Shown: positions 46,617 to 56,276 of the stretch, in pieces
Numbering within the stretch: the stretch's first letter is position 1
Layout: every line of letters starts with the position of its first letter
DNA from: Bradyrhizobium sp. NAS80.1
Lineage (GTDB): Bacteria > Pseudomonadota > Alphaproteobacteria > Rhizobiales > Xanthobacteraceae
Direction of reading: 5' to 3'
DNA length: 64,000 nucleotides
NCBI RefSeq assembly: GCF_001908205.1
Contig: NZ_LGHL01000052.1
Coordinates: 56,917-120,916 of the forward strand
Position numbers and translations under genes: made by a program
The notes under the pieces: model-generated
The model's database searches: none
Told to the model about the DNA's origin: nothing
What the model saw: only the letters and a program-made list of their open reading frames with translations

Positions 46617-47372
46617 ATGAACAACGAAGAACTTCTTGATTACGACGATCTCGGCGACGCCCTGCGCGAAGGCCGGGCGTTGCGTCCGGCGCGGGGGTAT
46701 CGCTTTCTCCTCGCGCAGGGCGACCTCAACTTCCAATCCCGCCTGGTGAGCGATCCTGTGCCGCTCGGCCGCCAGTTGCTCGAGACCGCGGCACTCGACC
46801 CGCGGGACGGCTACAGCCTCGTCGCGATCCTGCCCTCGGGCGATTTCGAGGACGTGAGGCTCAACGAGCCGTTCGACCTGCGTGAGCGCGGCGCCGAGCG
46901 GTTCATCGCCTTCCAGACCGACCGCGACTTCAAGCTGACCCTTAACGACCACGAGCTCCTCTGGGGCAAGCCGGTCATCAACGGCACGATCCTCTACGGC
47001 CTCGCCAAGCCGGCTGACGGCGAGGGGGTTTTCCTCGAAGTCCCCGGCGGCGAAGATCGCCTGATCGAGCCTGGCGATCTGATCGATCTGACCGAGCCCG
47101 GCATCGAGCGCTTCATCACTGCGCCGAAGCGGCCGCTGACGTTCGAGATCATCGTCAATTCGCGGCCGCGCACAGTGAACGCCCGCACGGTCACGTTCGA
47201 GCAGATCGTCCAGCTCGCCTTCCCGGGCCAGCACGAACCCAACGTCGTCTTCTCCATGACCTATCGGCACGCGGCGTCGACGCCGCACGCGGGTGAGCTC
47301 GGGGCTGGCGGCTCTGTCGACGTCAAGAAGAAGGGCACGGTGTTCAATGTCACCCGCACTGTTCAGTCGTAA
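46617..47372 (+). CDS. Multiubiquitin-domain protein: three ubiquitin-like (beta-grasp) repeats
   Basis: 251 aa. After a ~25-residue tail come three beta-grasp units: ~27-99 ([15 protein letters not shown]...), ~101-172 ([26 protein letters not shown] ... IERFI) and ~174-245 ([31 protein letters not shown]). Repeats 1 and 2 end in the same GAERFIAF / GIERFITA pattern. This is the multiubiquitin (polyUbl) family, the presumed substrate of the adjacent E1. The protein ends NVTRTVQS, not Gly-Gly, so processing or unusual chemistry would be needed for conjugation. It overlaps the E1 gene by 26 bp. Confidence 0.88.
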   Translation: MNNEELLDYDDLGDALREGRALRPARGYRFLLAQGDLNFQSRLVSDPVPLGRQLLETAALDPRDGYSLVAILPSGDFEDVRLNEPFDLRERGAERFIAFQTDRDFKLTLNDHELLWGKPVINGTILYGLAKPADGEGVFLEVPGGEDRLIEPGDLIDLTEPGIERFITAPKRPLTFEIIVNSRPRTVNARTVTFEQIVQLAFPGQHEPNVVFSMTYRHAASTPHAGELGAGGSVDVKKKGTVFNVTRTVQS

Positions 47373-48528
47373 TCCGGACCTCAAGCGGCTGCGGGACGAA
47401 GGCTACTTCGTCCAGCAGCAGGGCGGGTATCTCGTCATGCGCGAGGTGCCCTATGTCGATGCGCGCCGGGAGGTGCGCATCGGCACGCTCATCTCCAGCC
47501 TCTTGCTGGCCGGTGATCGGACTCGCCCGCCCAACGCCCCGGGCGCCCATGTAGTCCATTGGAATGGCGACTTCCCGTGCCGCGCCGATGGGACGCCCAT
47601 CCAGGGCATCTCGCACGCGGCCGGCGCCTTCGACCTCGGCCACGGCTTGAAGGCGACGCACAGCTTCTCCAGCAAGCCGGACGGGGGTTACACCGACTAC
47701 CACCACAAGATGACGAGCTACGCGAACATCATCGCGGGTCCGGCCGCAGTGCTGAAGTCCGGCGCGACGCCTCGCACCTTCCGCGAGCCGGAAGAGGAGG
47801 AAGACAGCGTCTTCAACTATGTCGAGACCGCCTCCGACCGTGTCGGCATCGGCGTCCTGACCGAGCGACTCGTCAACGAGCGGGTCGCCATCATCGGCGT
47901 CGGCGGCACCGGCAGCTACATCCTGGATTTCGTCGCCAAGACGCCGGTCCGCGAAATCCGGCTCTTCGACAGCGACGAGTTCCTGACCCATAACGCGTTT
48001 CGCGCCCCAGGCGCCCCGAGCCTGGAGGAACTGCGAGAAGCGCCGAAGAAGGTCGAATACCTCAAGCGCATCTACAGCCGGATGCACCGGAACATTGTGA
48101 CGCACGATGTGGCGCTCGGTGCCGACAACATCCACCTGCTTGACGCGGTCACCTTTGCGTTCCTGTCTCTCGACGCCGGTGATGCGAAGCGACTCATCGT
48201 GGAGAAGCTCGAGGCGATCGGCGCCGCGTTCGTCGATGTCGGCATGGGGCTTGAGCTCGACGAGGGCTCGCTCGGCGGCATCCTGCGGGTCACCGCCAGC
48301 ACTCCTGAGAAGCGTGATCACGCACCGCAGCGCATTTCCTTCGTCGGCGGCGGCGCCAAGGACATCTACGCGTCCAACATCCAGGTCGCGGACCTCAACG
48401 CCCTGAATGCTGTCCTTGCGGTCGTGAAGTGGAAGAAGATTCGCGGCTTTTACCGCGATCTCGAGCGCGAGCATCACTGCACCTACACCACCGACGGCAA
48501 CATCGTGATCAACGGGGATCTCGCGTGA
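47347..48528 (+). CDS. E1-like ThiF adenylyltransferase with N-terminal DUF6791
   Basis: 393 aa. An N-terminal DUF6791 region ([29 protein letters not shown] ... HVVHWNGDFPC) and HSFSSKPDGGYTDYHHKMTSY precede the ThiF/E1 fold: GVGGTGSYILD (~184), LFDSDEF (ribose Asp), HNAFRAPG (NxxR) and a conserved Lys (KKVEYLK). All adenylation residues are present, so it should activate a Ubl C terminus with ATP. A thioester Cys is not obvious. ATG at 47347 lies inside the multiubiquitin gene, giving tight coupling. Its stop overlaps the DUF6527 start. Confidence 0.9.
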   Translation: MSPALFSRNPDLKRLRDEGYFVQQQGGYLVMREVPYVDARREVRIGTLISSLLLAGDRTRPPNAPGAHVVHWNGDFPCRADGTPIQGISHAAGAFDLGHGLKATHSFSSKPDGGYTDYHHKMTSYANIIAGPAAVLKSGATPRTFREPEEEEDSVFNYVETASDRVGIGVLTERLVNERVAIIGVGGTGSYILDFVAKTPVREIRLFDSDEFLTHNAFRAPGAPSLEELREAPKKVEYLKRIYSRMHRNIVTHDVALGADNIHLLDAVTFAFLSLDAGDAKRLIVEKLEAIGAAFVDVGMGLELDEGSLGGILRVTASTPEKRDHAPQRISFVGGGAKDIYASNIQVADLNALNAVLAVVKWKKIRGFYRDLEREHHCTYTTDGNIVINGDLA

Positions 48529-48965
48529 TACGGCACAAGCGACTTGCGCATCGTTTCGTCGAACACATTCCCGAGCGCCTTGAGGCAGGCGTTCTCTATA
48601 TCTCGATGGAATATGCGACATCGGCACACAGCTGCTGCTGCGGTTGCGGCGAGGAGGTTGTCGCGCCCTTCACGCCGACGGACTGGAAGATGACGTTCGA
48701 CGGTGAGACCATTTCGCTTCGTCCGTCGATCGGCAATTGGACGCTGACGTGCCGGTCACATTATGTGATCGACTGCGGCAAGGTGATCGAGGCCGGCCCC
48801 TGGAGCGATGAGCAAGTCGAAGCCGAGCGTCGCCGTGATCGCACCGCCAAAGCTCGTTTCTACGGGCAGTCGCCAAAGTCCGAACCTCCTGTTCAATTCA
48901 CTCCGCCCCAGGCCACACCAGGCTTCTGGCGTCGTGTCTGGCACTTGGTGTCTGGCAGATCGTAA
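48525..48965 (+). CDS. DUF6527 Cys-rich protein of the Ubl operon
   Basis: 146 aa. It has a Cys-rich knuckle AHSCCCGCGEEVVAPFTP, then WTLTCRSHYVID, likely zinc ligands, and a variable C-terminal tail. DUF6527 genes are recurrent neighbours of bacterial ThiF/multiubiquitin genes; the biochemical role (E2/E3-like transfer or structural) is unknown. The GTG start at 48525 overlaps the E1 stop. No recognisable E2 or JAB/Mov34 deubiquitinase gene is present nearby, so this protein is a candidate for a missing catalytic step. Confidence 0.82.
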   Translation: MIRHKRLAHRFVEHIPERLEAGVLYISMEYATSAHSCCCGCGEEVVAPFTPTDWKMTFDGETISLRPSIGNWTLTCRSHYVIDCGKVIEAGPWSDEQVEAERRRDRTAKARFYGQSPKSEPPVQFTPPQATPGFWRRVWHLVSGRS

Positions 48966-49046
48966 CGACAAGCCCGGTGGCCGCATACCGCCGGGTGTTC
49001 GAGCTTCAGAGTTGCTGTCTGCAACCAATACGAGATAACTGGAACC

Positions 49047-50299
49047 ATGACCCGCTTCCGATTCCTGCATGCAGCCGACATCCATCTCGACAGCCCGCTG
49101 ACCGGGCTCTCACGTTACGAGGGCCTGCCTGCCGAGGAGGTACGGGGAGCGACCCGCGCCGCCTTCGACAGTCTGATCCATCTCGCATGCCAAGAGGCTG
49201 TCGATTTCGTCGTGATCGCCGGCGACCTCTTCGACGGCGATTGGCGCGACATGGGCACCGGCCTCTACTTCGCCCGGCGATGGGGAAGCTCGAGAAGGCC
49301 GGGATCCCGGTCTATGTTCTCCAGGGCAACCACGACGCCGCGTCGGTATTGACGAAGAGCCTGCCGTGGCCGGCCAACGTGCATCGCTTCGGCACGCGAG
49401 GACCCCAGACCTTCCGAATCGAGAAGCTCGGCGTCGCGCTTCACGGCTGGAGCTTCGCCCAACAATCCGCACCTGAGAACCTCGCGCAACACTATCCCGA
49501 TGCCGTGCCGCACGCCTTCAACATTGGGGTGCTCCACACGTCCCTATCCGGGCATCCGAGACATGATCCCTATGCGCCCTGTGAACTCGCCGACCTGCGT
49601 GCGCGCGGCTATGACTATTGGGCCCTCGGCCACGTCCACGATTTTCAGAAGGCGTGCGAAGATCCACCGGTCATCTTCCCTGGTAACCTCCAGGGCCGCA
49701 ACATCCGCGAGGCCGGAGCCAAGGGCGCGGTGATGGTTGAGGTGCATGACCGGGCCGTCACCCGAGTAGAGCGTGTTGAACTGGATGTGCTGCGTTGGGC
49801 TCGCGTCAGTGTCGATTGCGGTGGTTGCGAAACAGTCGAGGCTGTTCATGAGCGCGTCCGCGAAGCACTGGCGAAGGCACGTACCGAAGCCGCTTCGGAT
49901 CATGGTCTGATTGCGCGCGTCGTGATGCAAGGCGAGACCGCGCTAGCCGACCTGCTCGCTGACCGCAGCGCCAGTCTGCGCGACGAGGCCCGCGCGATTG
50001 CCGCGGCCACCTCGTCCGAGCTGTGGCTTGAAAAGATCTCGGTCCACACCCGCCGCCCGCAGTTCAATCTGCCGGGTGCACTTTCCGGAGACATCGTGGC
50101 AATGCTCGCGGGGGCGGAGCAGGACGCTGGTCTGGCCAGCGCGCTCGCAGCCGAGCTCAGCACCTTCCTGATCGCGAGCGCCGGGGCATCCCCACCCGAA
50201 GCGGATGAACTCCGATATGCCGCCGGAACCGGTGAATGGGCGCAGGTGGCTGCTGCCGCGGCCGCGAGCCTGCGCGCACGACTTGGGACACTCGGCTAA
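49047..50299 (+). pseudogene. YhaO/SbcD-type metallophosphoesterase (nuclease subunit), one-base frameshift
   Basis: Restored ~418 aa. The metallophosphoesterase motifs are all present: FLHAADIHLDSPL, IAGDLFDGDW, LQGNHDAAS, LHTSLSG, LGHVHD. After FAR (about 49276-49279) one base is missing: the normal AMGKLEKAGIPVYV continues in the next frame. Pieces are 49047-~49278 and ~49279-50299. With the downstream ATPase it should form an SbcCD/Mre11-Rad50-like YhaO-YhaN complex that cuts DNA ends or hairpins with Mn2+. Its stop overlaps the ATPase start (TAATG). Confidence 0.85.
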
Positions 50300-53200
50300 T
50301 GCGCTTCCATCAGCTTTCGCTCGAGCGCTTTGGCCGTTTTGAGGGGTGCGAGCTCGAATTCAGGAACGGGGCACCCGACCTCCACATCGTCTACGGCGCC
50401 AACGAGGCGGGCAAGACGACCTGCATGGCGGCGGTCTCGGAGCTGCTGTTCGGATTCGAGCCGCGCTCCCGGTACAATTTCCTTTTTGAGTATCCGCTGC
50501 TCCGGATTGGGGCAGTGTTGGAGGAAGACGGGCGCACTCTTGTGATCCGGCGGCGCAAGGCGAATATGGGCTCGCTAGTGGACGCGGGAGACAAGCAGGT
50601 CGATGACGGCCCGCTTGTCGCGATGCTGCACGGCCAGACCCGCGAAAGCTTCCGGCTTGCGTTCAGCCTTGACCACTTGCGGCTGAGAGAGGGTGGGCAC
50701 GCCATCGTCCAGGCCAAGAATGATGTCGGGCAGGCCCTGTTCGCCGCCGGCTCCGGCATGACCGGCGTCACGACCGTGCTCAAGAAGATCGAGGAGGAGG
50801 CCGATGCGATCTGGGGTCCGCGCAGGGCACAGAACCGCTCGTTCACGCAGGCCGAACGCGCCTATAACGAAAATCGCGCGCTGGCTCGCGACAGGCAGGT
50901 CAGGCCGAAGGCCTGGACGGACGCACAGGGCGCACTCGCCGAAGCCGAGGCGGAACGCGCTCGCGCGGAGCGAGAAAGAGATGCCCTGCTTGCGGAGCAG
51001 CGTCAGCTCGAGCGGCTTCGCCGCATCGGTCCGGCCATGCAGCGCAGGGCGGAGCTTCTCAAGCTGCTCGCGGCTGATCAAGGCGTTGTCGTGCTCGCCC
51101 CCGCACGGGAAGAGCGCATTCTTGGGGCTTTGGATGCCGCAGCCAGGGCCGAACGCGAGCGGAGCACCGCGGCGATGCTTCTTGGTGAGATCGACGAGCA
51201 CATCGTCGCGACCGCGGCCGATCCGGCCGTCCTTGCTGCCAGCGAAGATGTCGAAGGACTGGTGGAGCGCCGCGGAGCGATGGCGAAGGCGCAGCTCGAC
51301 GCCGATCGCCTCTTGATCGAGCGTCGTCTCAAGGAGGCCCGCATCGCGGAACTGCGGCGTGACTTGGGCATGACGGAGCAAGAACTGCCGTCCAGGCCCG
51401 CGGTCGCCAGACTGCGCGCGCTTGTGCGAGCATACGGCGAGGCTTCCGCCACGCTTCATTCGATCGCCGAGGCGCAGGAAGAGACGCGCGCCAGAATTGC
51501 GCCACTTGAACGCCGCCTCGCTGATGCCAAACCGGCCGAAGGGCTGACCGAACTTGCCGCCGCCGTCGATGCCGCGCACCGCCTCGGCGATGAGCTGGAC
51601 GCCCGTTGTCATGCGGCCTTTTCGGACGTCGACAAGGGCCGCACGGCCGTGAAACTCGCGCTTTCGCGCCTACAGCCCTGGACTGGTGATGCTGAATCGC
51701 TGGCGCGCCTTCCCGGAGTGACGGGAGAGGAGATAGCCGCGGTAGACGCAGAACTCGCCCGGCTCCGTGACCGCGAACGGTCAGAAGCGGAAGAAGCGCG
51801 GCGCCTCGCTGACGAGAGTGCCCGTCTGGCGCTCGACCGTGCGGCGCTCGCAGGCAGCGGACACGCGGTATCGGAAGCAGAGCTGGCCGATGCACGCCGA
51901 GTCCGCGACGAACAATGGCGCGACCTGCGGGACGCCCTGTGCGGTCTTGCGTCCCCCGTCGATCCGGCAGGTGCAGGGAACGCTTACGAGCAGGCCGTAG
52001 AGAGGACCGACGAGCTCGCGGACCGTCGTTTCGCGTTCGCCGAGGACTCGGGACGGCTTGGGCTCCTCGATCAGCAGGCCGCGGGGCTCGATCTCTCACG
52101 CAACCAGGCAGAGGCACGGCGGGCCTCGACTAAGTCTGAGGTCGAGTTGGCCCTCTCCCGGTGGACCTCCCGTCTGGAGGTCGCTGGCTTTCCGCCACTC
52201 GAGCCAGCGCGACTGCGGGCTTGGCTGATCGACCGGACCGCCGCGCTGGAAGCGAATGCTCTGCTGACACGGCTTGACGAGCAGGCGATCTCTGTGACGC
52301 GGCGCCGACAGGAAGCGCGTGCAGCGCTCCTCGCGCTTATGCCCGACGTCCTCGCGGAAGGCGATCAGCTGCTTCCTGCGCTTCGCGAGGCGGAGCGCAG
52401 GCGCGCCGCTCGCGAAGAGCAGGAAGCGGAATATCGTGCCGATCAGGCCGAATATCGACAACTCAACGAGACCTTGGAAAGTCAGGATAGGCAGGCAAAA
52501 CATCGCGCCGATGACAGAGCTCGCGCTGCGCAGGAGTGGCAGGAACTGCAGGTGCAGCTCGGGCTTGCGCTGGTCATCGACGAGGGAGATGCTCACCTCT
52601 CCCTGGTTGACGAGCTGCGCACCACGATCGACGAGGTCAAGACCCTCAGCGCTCGGCTGCGCGGGATCGAGCTCGATCGGGCCAGGTTTGAGGCGGATCT
52701 ATCGGCGCTCTGGAGTAGACTAGCCGGGCAGGGCGAGGCCAGCCTCGACCGGCTCCGGGATCGGCTGACAACCGCCCGAGTGAACGCGACTGCTCTGGCC
52801 CAGCTCGAGAGCGAGCGGAAGCGGCGTGCCGACGAGATCGAAGCTGCTTTCGCCGCTCACGCCGCGGCGATGGAGAGCATTGCGCCGCTCGTTGAGGAGA
52901 CCGGAATCGCAACCGAGGAACTCGATGCGGCGGTGCAGGCCTCTCGTCGGTCCCGGGGATACCGTGAAGCGCTCACGATGGCGGAGAACGAGGTGGTGCG
53001 TGGCGGCGAAGGTTTCCCGCTCGTGGCATTAGAAGAACAGTGGCGCGCGGCGGACCCGGACGCTGTGGCCTTGCGCGCCGACGCGCTCGTGGCGCTCATT
53101 GCTGAAGCGAACAGGCAGGTGACGGCCACGGCTGATGCCGTTGGGGAAGCCAGACGCACGTTCGCTGCGCTGGACGTCCCCGGTGCCGATGCCGCCAACG

Positions 53201-53733
53201 CCGCGTCTCAGGCCGAGGAAGCTCGCGCAGAAATGGCCGCGCAGGCCGAGGCCTACATGCTCAGACGCGCCCAAGCCATTGCATTAAGATGGGCAATCGA
53301 GCGTTACCGCCAGGAACGACAGGATCCGCTCCTCGCCCGAGCCGCGGAGTTGTTCCGTCGGCTGACGCTCGGCCGATATGCCGAGCTAAGGATCGACTAC
53401 GATGGTACGTCGCCGCGCCTGCTCGGCGTCCGCGACGGTGGCCGGCAAGCGATCGATGTAGAGGCGATGAGCGACGGCACCGCCGACCAGCTATTCCTGG
53501 CCTTAAGATTAGCCGCTGCCGAGCAGTCCGTGGCAGCGGGCGTACGGCTGCCGTTCCTCGCCGACGACCTCTTCATTAACTTCGATGACGACCGGGCCCG
53601 CGCCGGGTTCGAGGTGCTGGCCGAAATCGCCGCCACGACACAGATCCTGTTCTTCACCCATCATCGGCACCTCGCTGACATTGCGAGAGAGGTGGTCGGA
53701 GCCGAGCTGCACTCAGAGTGTGCCCTTGCATGA
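50299..53733 (+). CDS. YhaN-type SbcC/Rad50-like ATPase
   Basis: 1144 aa. The N-terminal P-loop is GANEAGKTT (~35-43), with the YhaN-type block FGFEPRSRYNFLFEYPLLRIGA. A long coiled-coil region (~200-1000) follows, then a C-terminal ABC signature/Walker B part (AMSDGTADQLFLALRLA ... FLADDLFINFDDDRA). No CXXC zinc hook is apparent in the coiled coil, which is usual for YhaN. It partners the YhaO subunit just upstream in end-processing. It is the last gene of the rightward operon and appears intact. Confidence 0.9.
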   Translation: MRFHQLSLERFGRFEGCELEFRNGAPDLHIVYGANEAGKTTCMAAVSELLFGFEPRSRYNFLFEYPLLRIGAVLEEDGRTLVIRRRKANMGSLVDAGDKQVDDGPLVAMLHGQTRESFRLAFSLDHLRLREGGHAIVQAKNDVGQALFAAGSGMTGVTTVLKKIEEEADAIWGPRRAQNRSFTQAERAYNENRALARDRQVRPKAWTDAQGALAEAEAERARAERERDALLAEQRQLERLRRIGPAMQRRAELLKLLAADQGVVVLAPAREERILGALDAAARAERERSTAAMLLGEIDEHIVATAADPAVLAASEDVEGLVERRGAMAKAQLDADRLLIERRLKEARIAELRRDLGMTEQELPSRPAVARLRALVRAYGEASATLHSIAEAQEETRARIAPLERRLADAKPAEGLTELAAAVDAAHRLGDELDARCHAAFSDVDKGRTAVKLALSRLQPWTGDAESLARLPGVTGEEIAAVDAELARLRDRERSEAEEARRLADESARLALDRAALAGSGHAVSEAELADARRVRDEQWRDLRDALCGLASPVDPAGAGNAYEQAVERTDELADRRFAFAEDSGRLGLLDQQAAGLDLSRNQAEARRASTKSEVELALSRWTSRLEVAGFPPLEPARLRAWLIDRTAALEANALLTRLDEQAISVTRRRQEARAALLALMPDVLAEGDQLLPALREAERRRAAREEQEAEYRADQAEYRQLNETLESQDRQAKHRADDRARAAQEWQELQVQLGLALVIDEGDAHLSLVDELRTTIDEVKTLSARLRGIELDRARFEADLSALWSRLAGQGEASLDRLRDRLTTARVNATALAQLESERKRRADEIEAAFAAHAAAMESIAPLVEETGIATEELDAAVQASRRSRGYREALTMAENEVVRGGEGFPLVALEEQWRAADPDAVALRADALVALIAEANRQVTATADAVGEARRTFAALDVPGADAANAASQAEEARAEMAAQAEAYMLRRAQAIALRWAIERYRQERQDPLLARAAELFRRLTLGRYAELRIDYDGTSPRLLGVRDGGRQAIDVEAMSDGTADQLFLALRLAAAEQSVAAGVRLPFLADDLFINFDDDRARAGFEVLAEIAATTQILFFTHHRHLADIAREVVGAELHSECALA

Positions 53734-53818
53734 TCGGCCGTAGCAGTTCTGTTGGGGGAGTGGTCTCGCCGTGAGGCCAATATCGCATGACATCGGTCGG
53801 TATTAAGGTATTTGCGCG

Positions 53819-54727
53819 GTGACACATCACGACAGCAATTTCGATCCCGTGAAAGAGCTGGCAGTCCTTTCTGCGACGCGAACAGGTGCGTTTTCAGAGC
53901 CGAATACGTCGCTGTTCCGGTACGTCGGCATGCGGGATGCTCGTGCTTGGGAGTTCCTCGAATACACCGTCCTTCAGCACAAGATACCGCTGACAACATC
54001 TGTCAGCTTTAACGATCCGTTCGATAGTAACCCCGTCGTGGTCAGCGATATTAGTTTTGAAGAGATCGGAAAAGCGCTGGACGGGCTACCATTCAACAGT
54101 CCGATTTTATCAATGAGCGGGAAGGTCGTGGACGAAGCAGGTCAACCAATTTCGAATGCGGATCTAGAGAAGCGCGTGGTTGACCTTCTCAGCGAGTCGT
54201 TTGTCCGAATGAACTCGCCAAGAGTCGCCTCGTTTTGCAGACGTATATCATCTCAGCTTCTTTGGGCTCACTACGCGAACAGCTATCGGGGACTTGCCTA
54301 TCATTTTGTAACTTCCGGATCGCCCGAGAGTTCGCTGACCACTCTCGTTCGGCCCGTCAAATACGAGCGACAGCGTCCGATTATCCTCGTCAGCGAAATC
54401 TTGGATATACTGCATCAGGTCGGAAAAGAGACCCCAGGCACCCTATATCAACTTCGAGCCTCTTTCGAGAGAAAGGCCTATCTCACCAAATCAATCGAGT
54501 GGGCATATGAAGAGGAGGAGCGGCTCCTGCTTAAGGATAGTGAGGCGCGCTTCGAACCCCATGAGCTGGCAGCAATCATAGTGGGACCGCACTTTTCAGA
54601 CGATCATTTTGCTAGGCTAAAGGCAATCATAGCAAAGAGATCAAGAAGGCTACGCATTTATAGGGCGAGGTTGGCCGACTCGGATTACGCAATAGAGATC
54701 GATTGGGCAAATCCCTTCTCAGCGTGA
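53819..54727 (+). CDS. DUF2971 family protein
   Basis: 302 aa with the DUF2971 pattern: SLFRYVGMRD, VSFNDPFDSNP, RVASFCRRISSQLLWAHYANSYRGLAYHF, VKYERQRP and KSIEWAYEEEERL. The family is often found in phage-defence islands, but its mechanism is not known. GTG at 53819. The base composition is lower in GC than the operon to its left, suggesting separate acquisition. It is 86 bp after the YhaN gene. Confidence 0.75.
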   Translation: MTHHDSNFDPVKELAVLSATRTGAFSEPNTSLFRYVGMRDARAWEFLEYTVLQHKIPLTTSVSFNDPFDSNPVVVSDISFEEIGKALDGLPFNSPILSMSGKVVDEAGQPISNADLEKRVVDLLSESFVRMNSPRVASFCRRISSQLLWAHYANSYRGLAYHFVTSGSPESSLTTLVRPVKYERQRPIILVSEILDILHQVGKETPGTLYQLRASFERKAYLTKSIEWAYEEEERLLLKDSEARFEPHELAAIIVGPHFSDDHFARLKAIIAKRSRRLRIYRARLADSDYAIEIDWANPFSA

Positions 54728-54859
54728 ATCGCAAGGTTCGTAGGACTTGGCCTACTTGCTGCATACAAACGAAACGACGACCGGCATGCTGGTGGCTGCC
54801 GCAAGGCACTTTGGCCAGGGGGCGAGATGATTAAGGCGGTTAAGTTTCCGGGGCTCTGA

Positions 54860-55720
54860 ATGGCAAAGACAGCTCAATCATCGCCCGGAAAGGGCGCGTA
54901 CGGCGTTTGCAAGCTGACGAAACAATCAGGCAAATTTGTCCAAGCTCACCTCATCCCCAAAGCTCTAACAAGACCGGAGGTCCGTGGTGCTCCCTTCGTG
55001 GAGACATCATCCCGGGGACGACGTCCGAAGCGGGCTTGGAGCAGCTGGTATGACAACATGCTCGTCACGGCAGAGGGTGAAGCGATCCTTGCCGAGTTCG
55101 ACAATTGGCCCATACCCGAGCTACGACGGCAAAAGCTAGTTTGGAGCGGATGGGGACCGTTTCGCGTGCTACCTCCCAGCGTGGACCATAGCGAAATCGG
55201 TGACACGGGGTGGGGCCTTCGGAGACTGAAAGATATCGACTTCAAGAAATTGCGATTATTCTTTTTGAGCCTGTTGTGGCGAGCTGCCGCCTCAGAGCAT
55301 CCTGGATTCGCAGAGATAAGTCTTTCGGCAGAAGAGCTAGACGAGCTTGGATCGAAGCTCGTCGACAGGGATCCCGGTCCTCCGAACTATTTCTCGATTC
55401 ACTTGAATCAGCTTTCGACTATGGGCGAGGCTCACAATCTTACTCCGATTGCACAAACGAAGCGGATTCCGCCGATCGAAGACGTGGAAGAGCATTTCGT
55501 GCCGTTCTTCCGGATCTACTTGGATGGCTTGATCGCCCATGTGCATCCGAACAATGAGGCTTCCTACGATGGGAGCAAGCTCGGTCCACTGGTTCTCGGA
55601 CAGGAGGAGTTCGCGACCGTTGCGACTATAAAATACGAGGCCTCGTTTCAGCGGGAAAACTTGCAGATTCTGCAGAGCGAAGCCTGGCGGGCTTGGCCAG
55701 AATTGATGACGAAGCTGTAG
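54860..55720 (+). CDS. HNH-like hypothetical protein
   Basis: 286 aa. The N-terminal GVCKLTKQSGKFVQAHLIPKALTRP is like HNH-nuclease-related proteins (a first Cys, then ...HLIPK), but the second zinc-binding pair is not evident. The rest (LPPSVDHSEIGDTGWGLRRLKDIDFKKLRLFFLSLLWRAAASEHPGF) is seen in hypothetical proteins of mobile islands. ATG at 54860. It overlaps the next frame by 28 bp. A nuclease role is only a suggestion. Confidence 0.55.
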   Translation: MAKTAQSSPGKGAYGVCKLTKQSGKFVQAHLIPKALTRPEVRGAPFVETSSRGRRPKRAWSSWYDNMLVTAEGEAILAEFDNWPIPELRRQKLVWSGWGPFRVLPPSVDHSEIGDTGWGLRRLKDIDFKKLRLFFLSLLWRAAASEHPGFAEISLSAEELDELGSKLVDRDPGPPNYFSIHLNQLSTMGEAHNLTPIAQTKRIPPIEDVEEHFVPFFRIYLDGLIAHVHPNNEASYDGSKLGPLVLGQEEFATVATIKYEASFQRENLQILQSEAWRAWPELMTKL

Positions 55721-56166
55721 CTTCAGAGCTACGAAAGGCTGAACTGTTAATCAAGGCGCTGCAAAACAAGGCCGCCTGTTTCCAGATCGACAAGGACACC
55801 CAGAACGAAGCCCTGCCCTGGACGGTCGATGTCTTCTTCAATGACTTCAAGGGGGAGCCTGACCTGCTGTTCTCGGTCTCCACTGTCGCAACCGAGATTG
55901 GCGAATTCTTCCAGGACAAGTGGCCGTGGCTCGATTTCAGCTACACCGACCAGCACGAGATTCTGCCCGGCAGGGTGGGCGTGCTTCGTTCGCGACTGCA
56001 TGTCTGGATCAATGATCTCGGCAAGGCATATATCGAGGTCGAGAAATGTTACGAGAGCGGCGCTGCCGAGTTTCTTGTCGATGATCCACGGCGGTCGATG
56101 TTGCGCTCCATGTCGAGCGCCCAATCTTCACCGTCCTTGCGACGGCGGAAGGTCTCTGACACATAG
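55693..56166 (+). CDS. Hypothetical protein, C terminus replaced at a recombination scar
   Basis: The first ~130 residues (TTG start, LRKAELLIKALQNKAACFQIDKDTQN, ALPWTVDVFFNDFKGEPDLLFSVSTVATEIGEFF) look like a real protein of unknown function. From about 56080 the frame runs antisense through the start of a phage-type integrase gene, so the ending DPRRSMLRS... is not native. The gene has probably been truncated by the event that cut the integrase. An ATG start is not available. Confidence 0.45.
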   Translation: MARIDDEAVASELRKAELLIKALQNKAACFQIDKDTQNEALPWTVDVFFNDFKGEPDLLFSVSTVATEIGEFFQDKWPWLDFSYTDQHEILPGRVGVLRSRLHVWINDLGKAYIEVEKCYESGAAEFLVDDPRRSMLRSMSSAQSSPSLRRRKVSDT

Positions 56167-56240
56167 CGGTTCTTGCGACGGACCTGGACGCGCCAGTTCC
56201 CGGAGGGCAACTGAGTGAAGCTGGCCATGGCCGTGTGCAC
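56049..56240 (-). pseudogene. Truncated phage-type integrase N terminus
   Basis: From ATG at 56228 the product reads MASFTQLPSGNWRVQVRRKNRYVSETFRRRKDGEDWALDMER, the SAM-like/arm-binding start of tyrosine integrases. It ends at ~56085 in unrelated sequence, so the catalytic domain is missing. It is probably a left-behind end of a mobile island. The 55693 frame crosses the same junction. Confidence 0.75.
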
Positions 56241-56276
56241 TCCCCAATTCGTGTGCGCTACGTGTGCACCGAGAGG

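Noticed and set aside
47350..48627. Long antisense frame (425 aa) under the E1 gene
   Set aside because: The plus-strand ThiF residues are clear; the minus product matches nothing.
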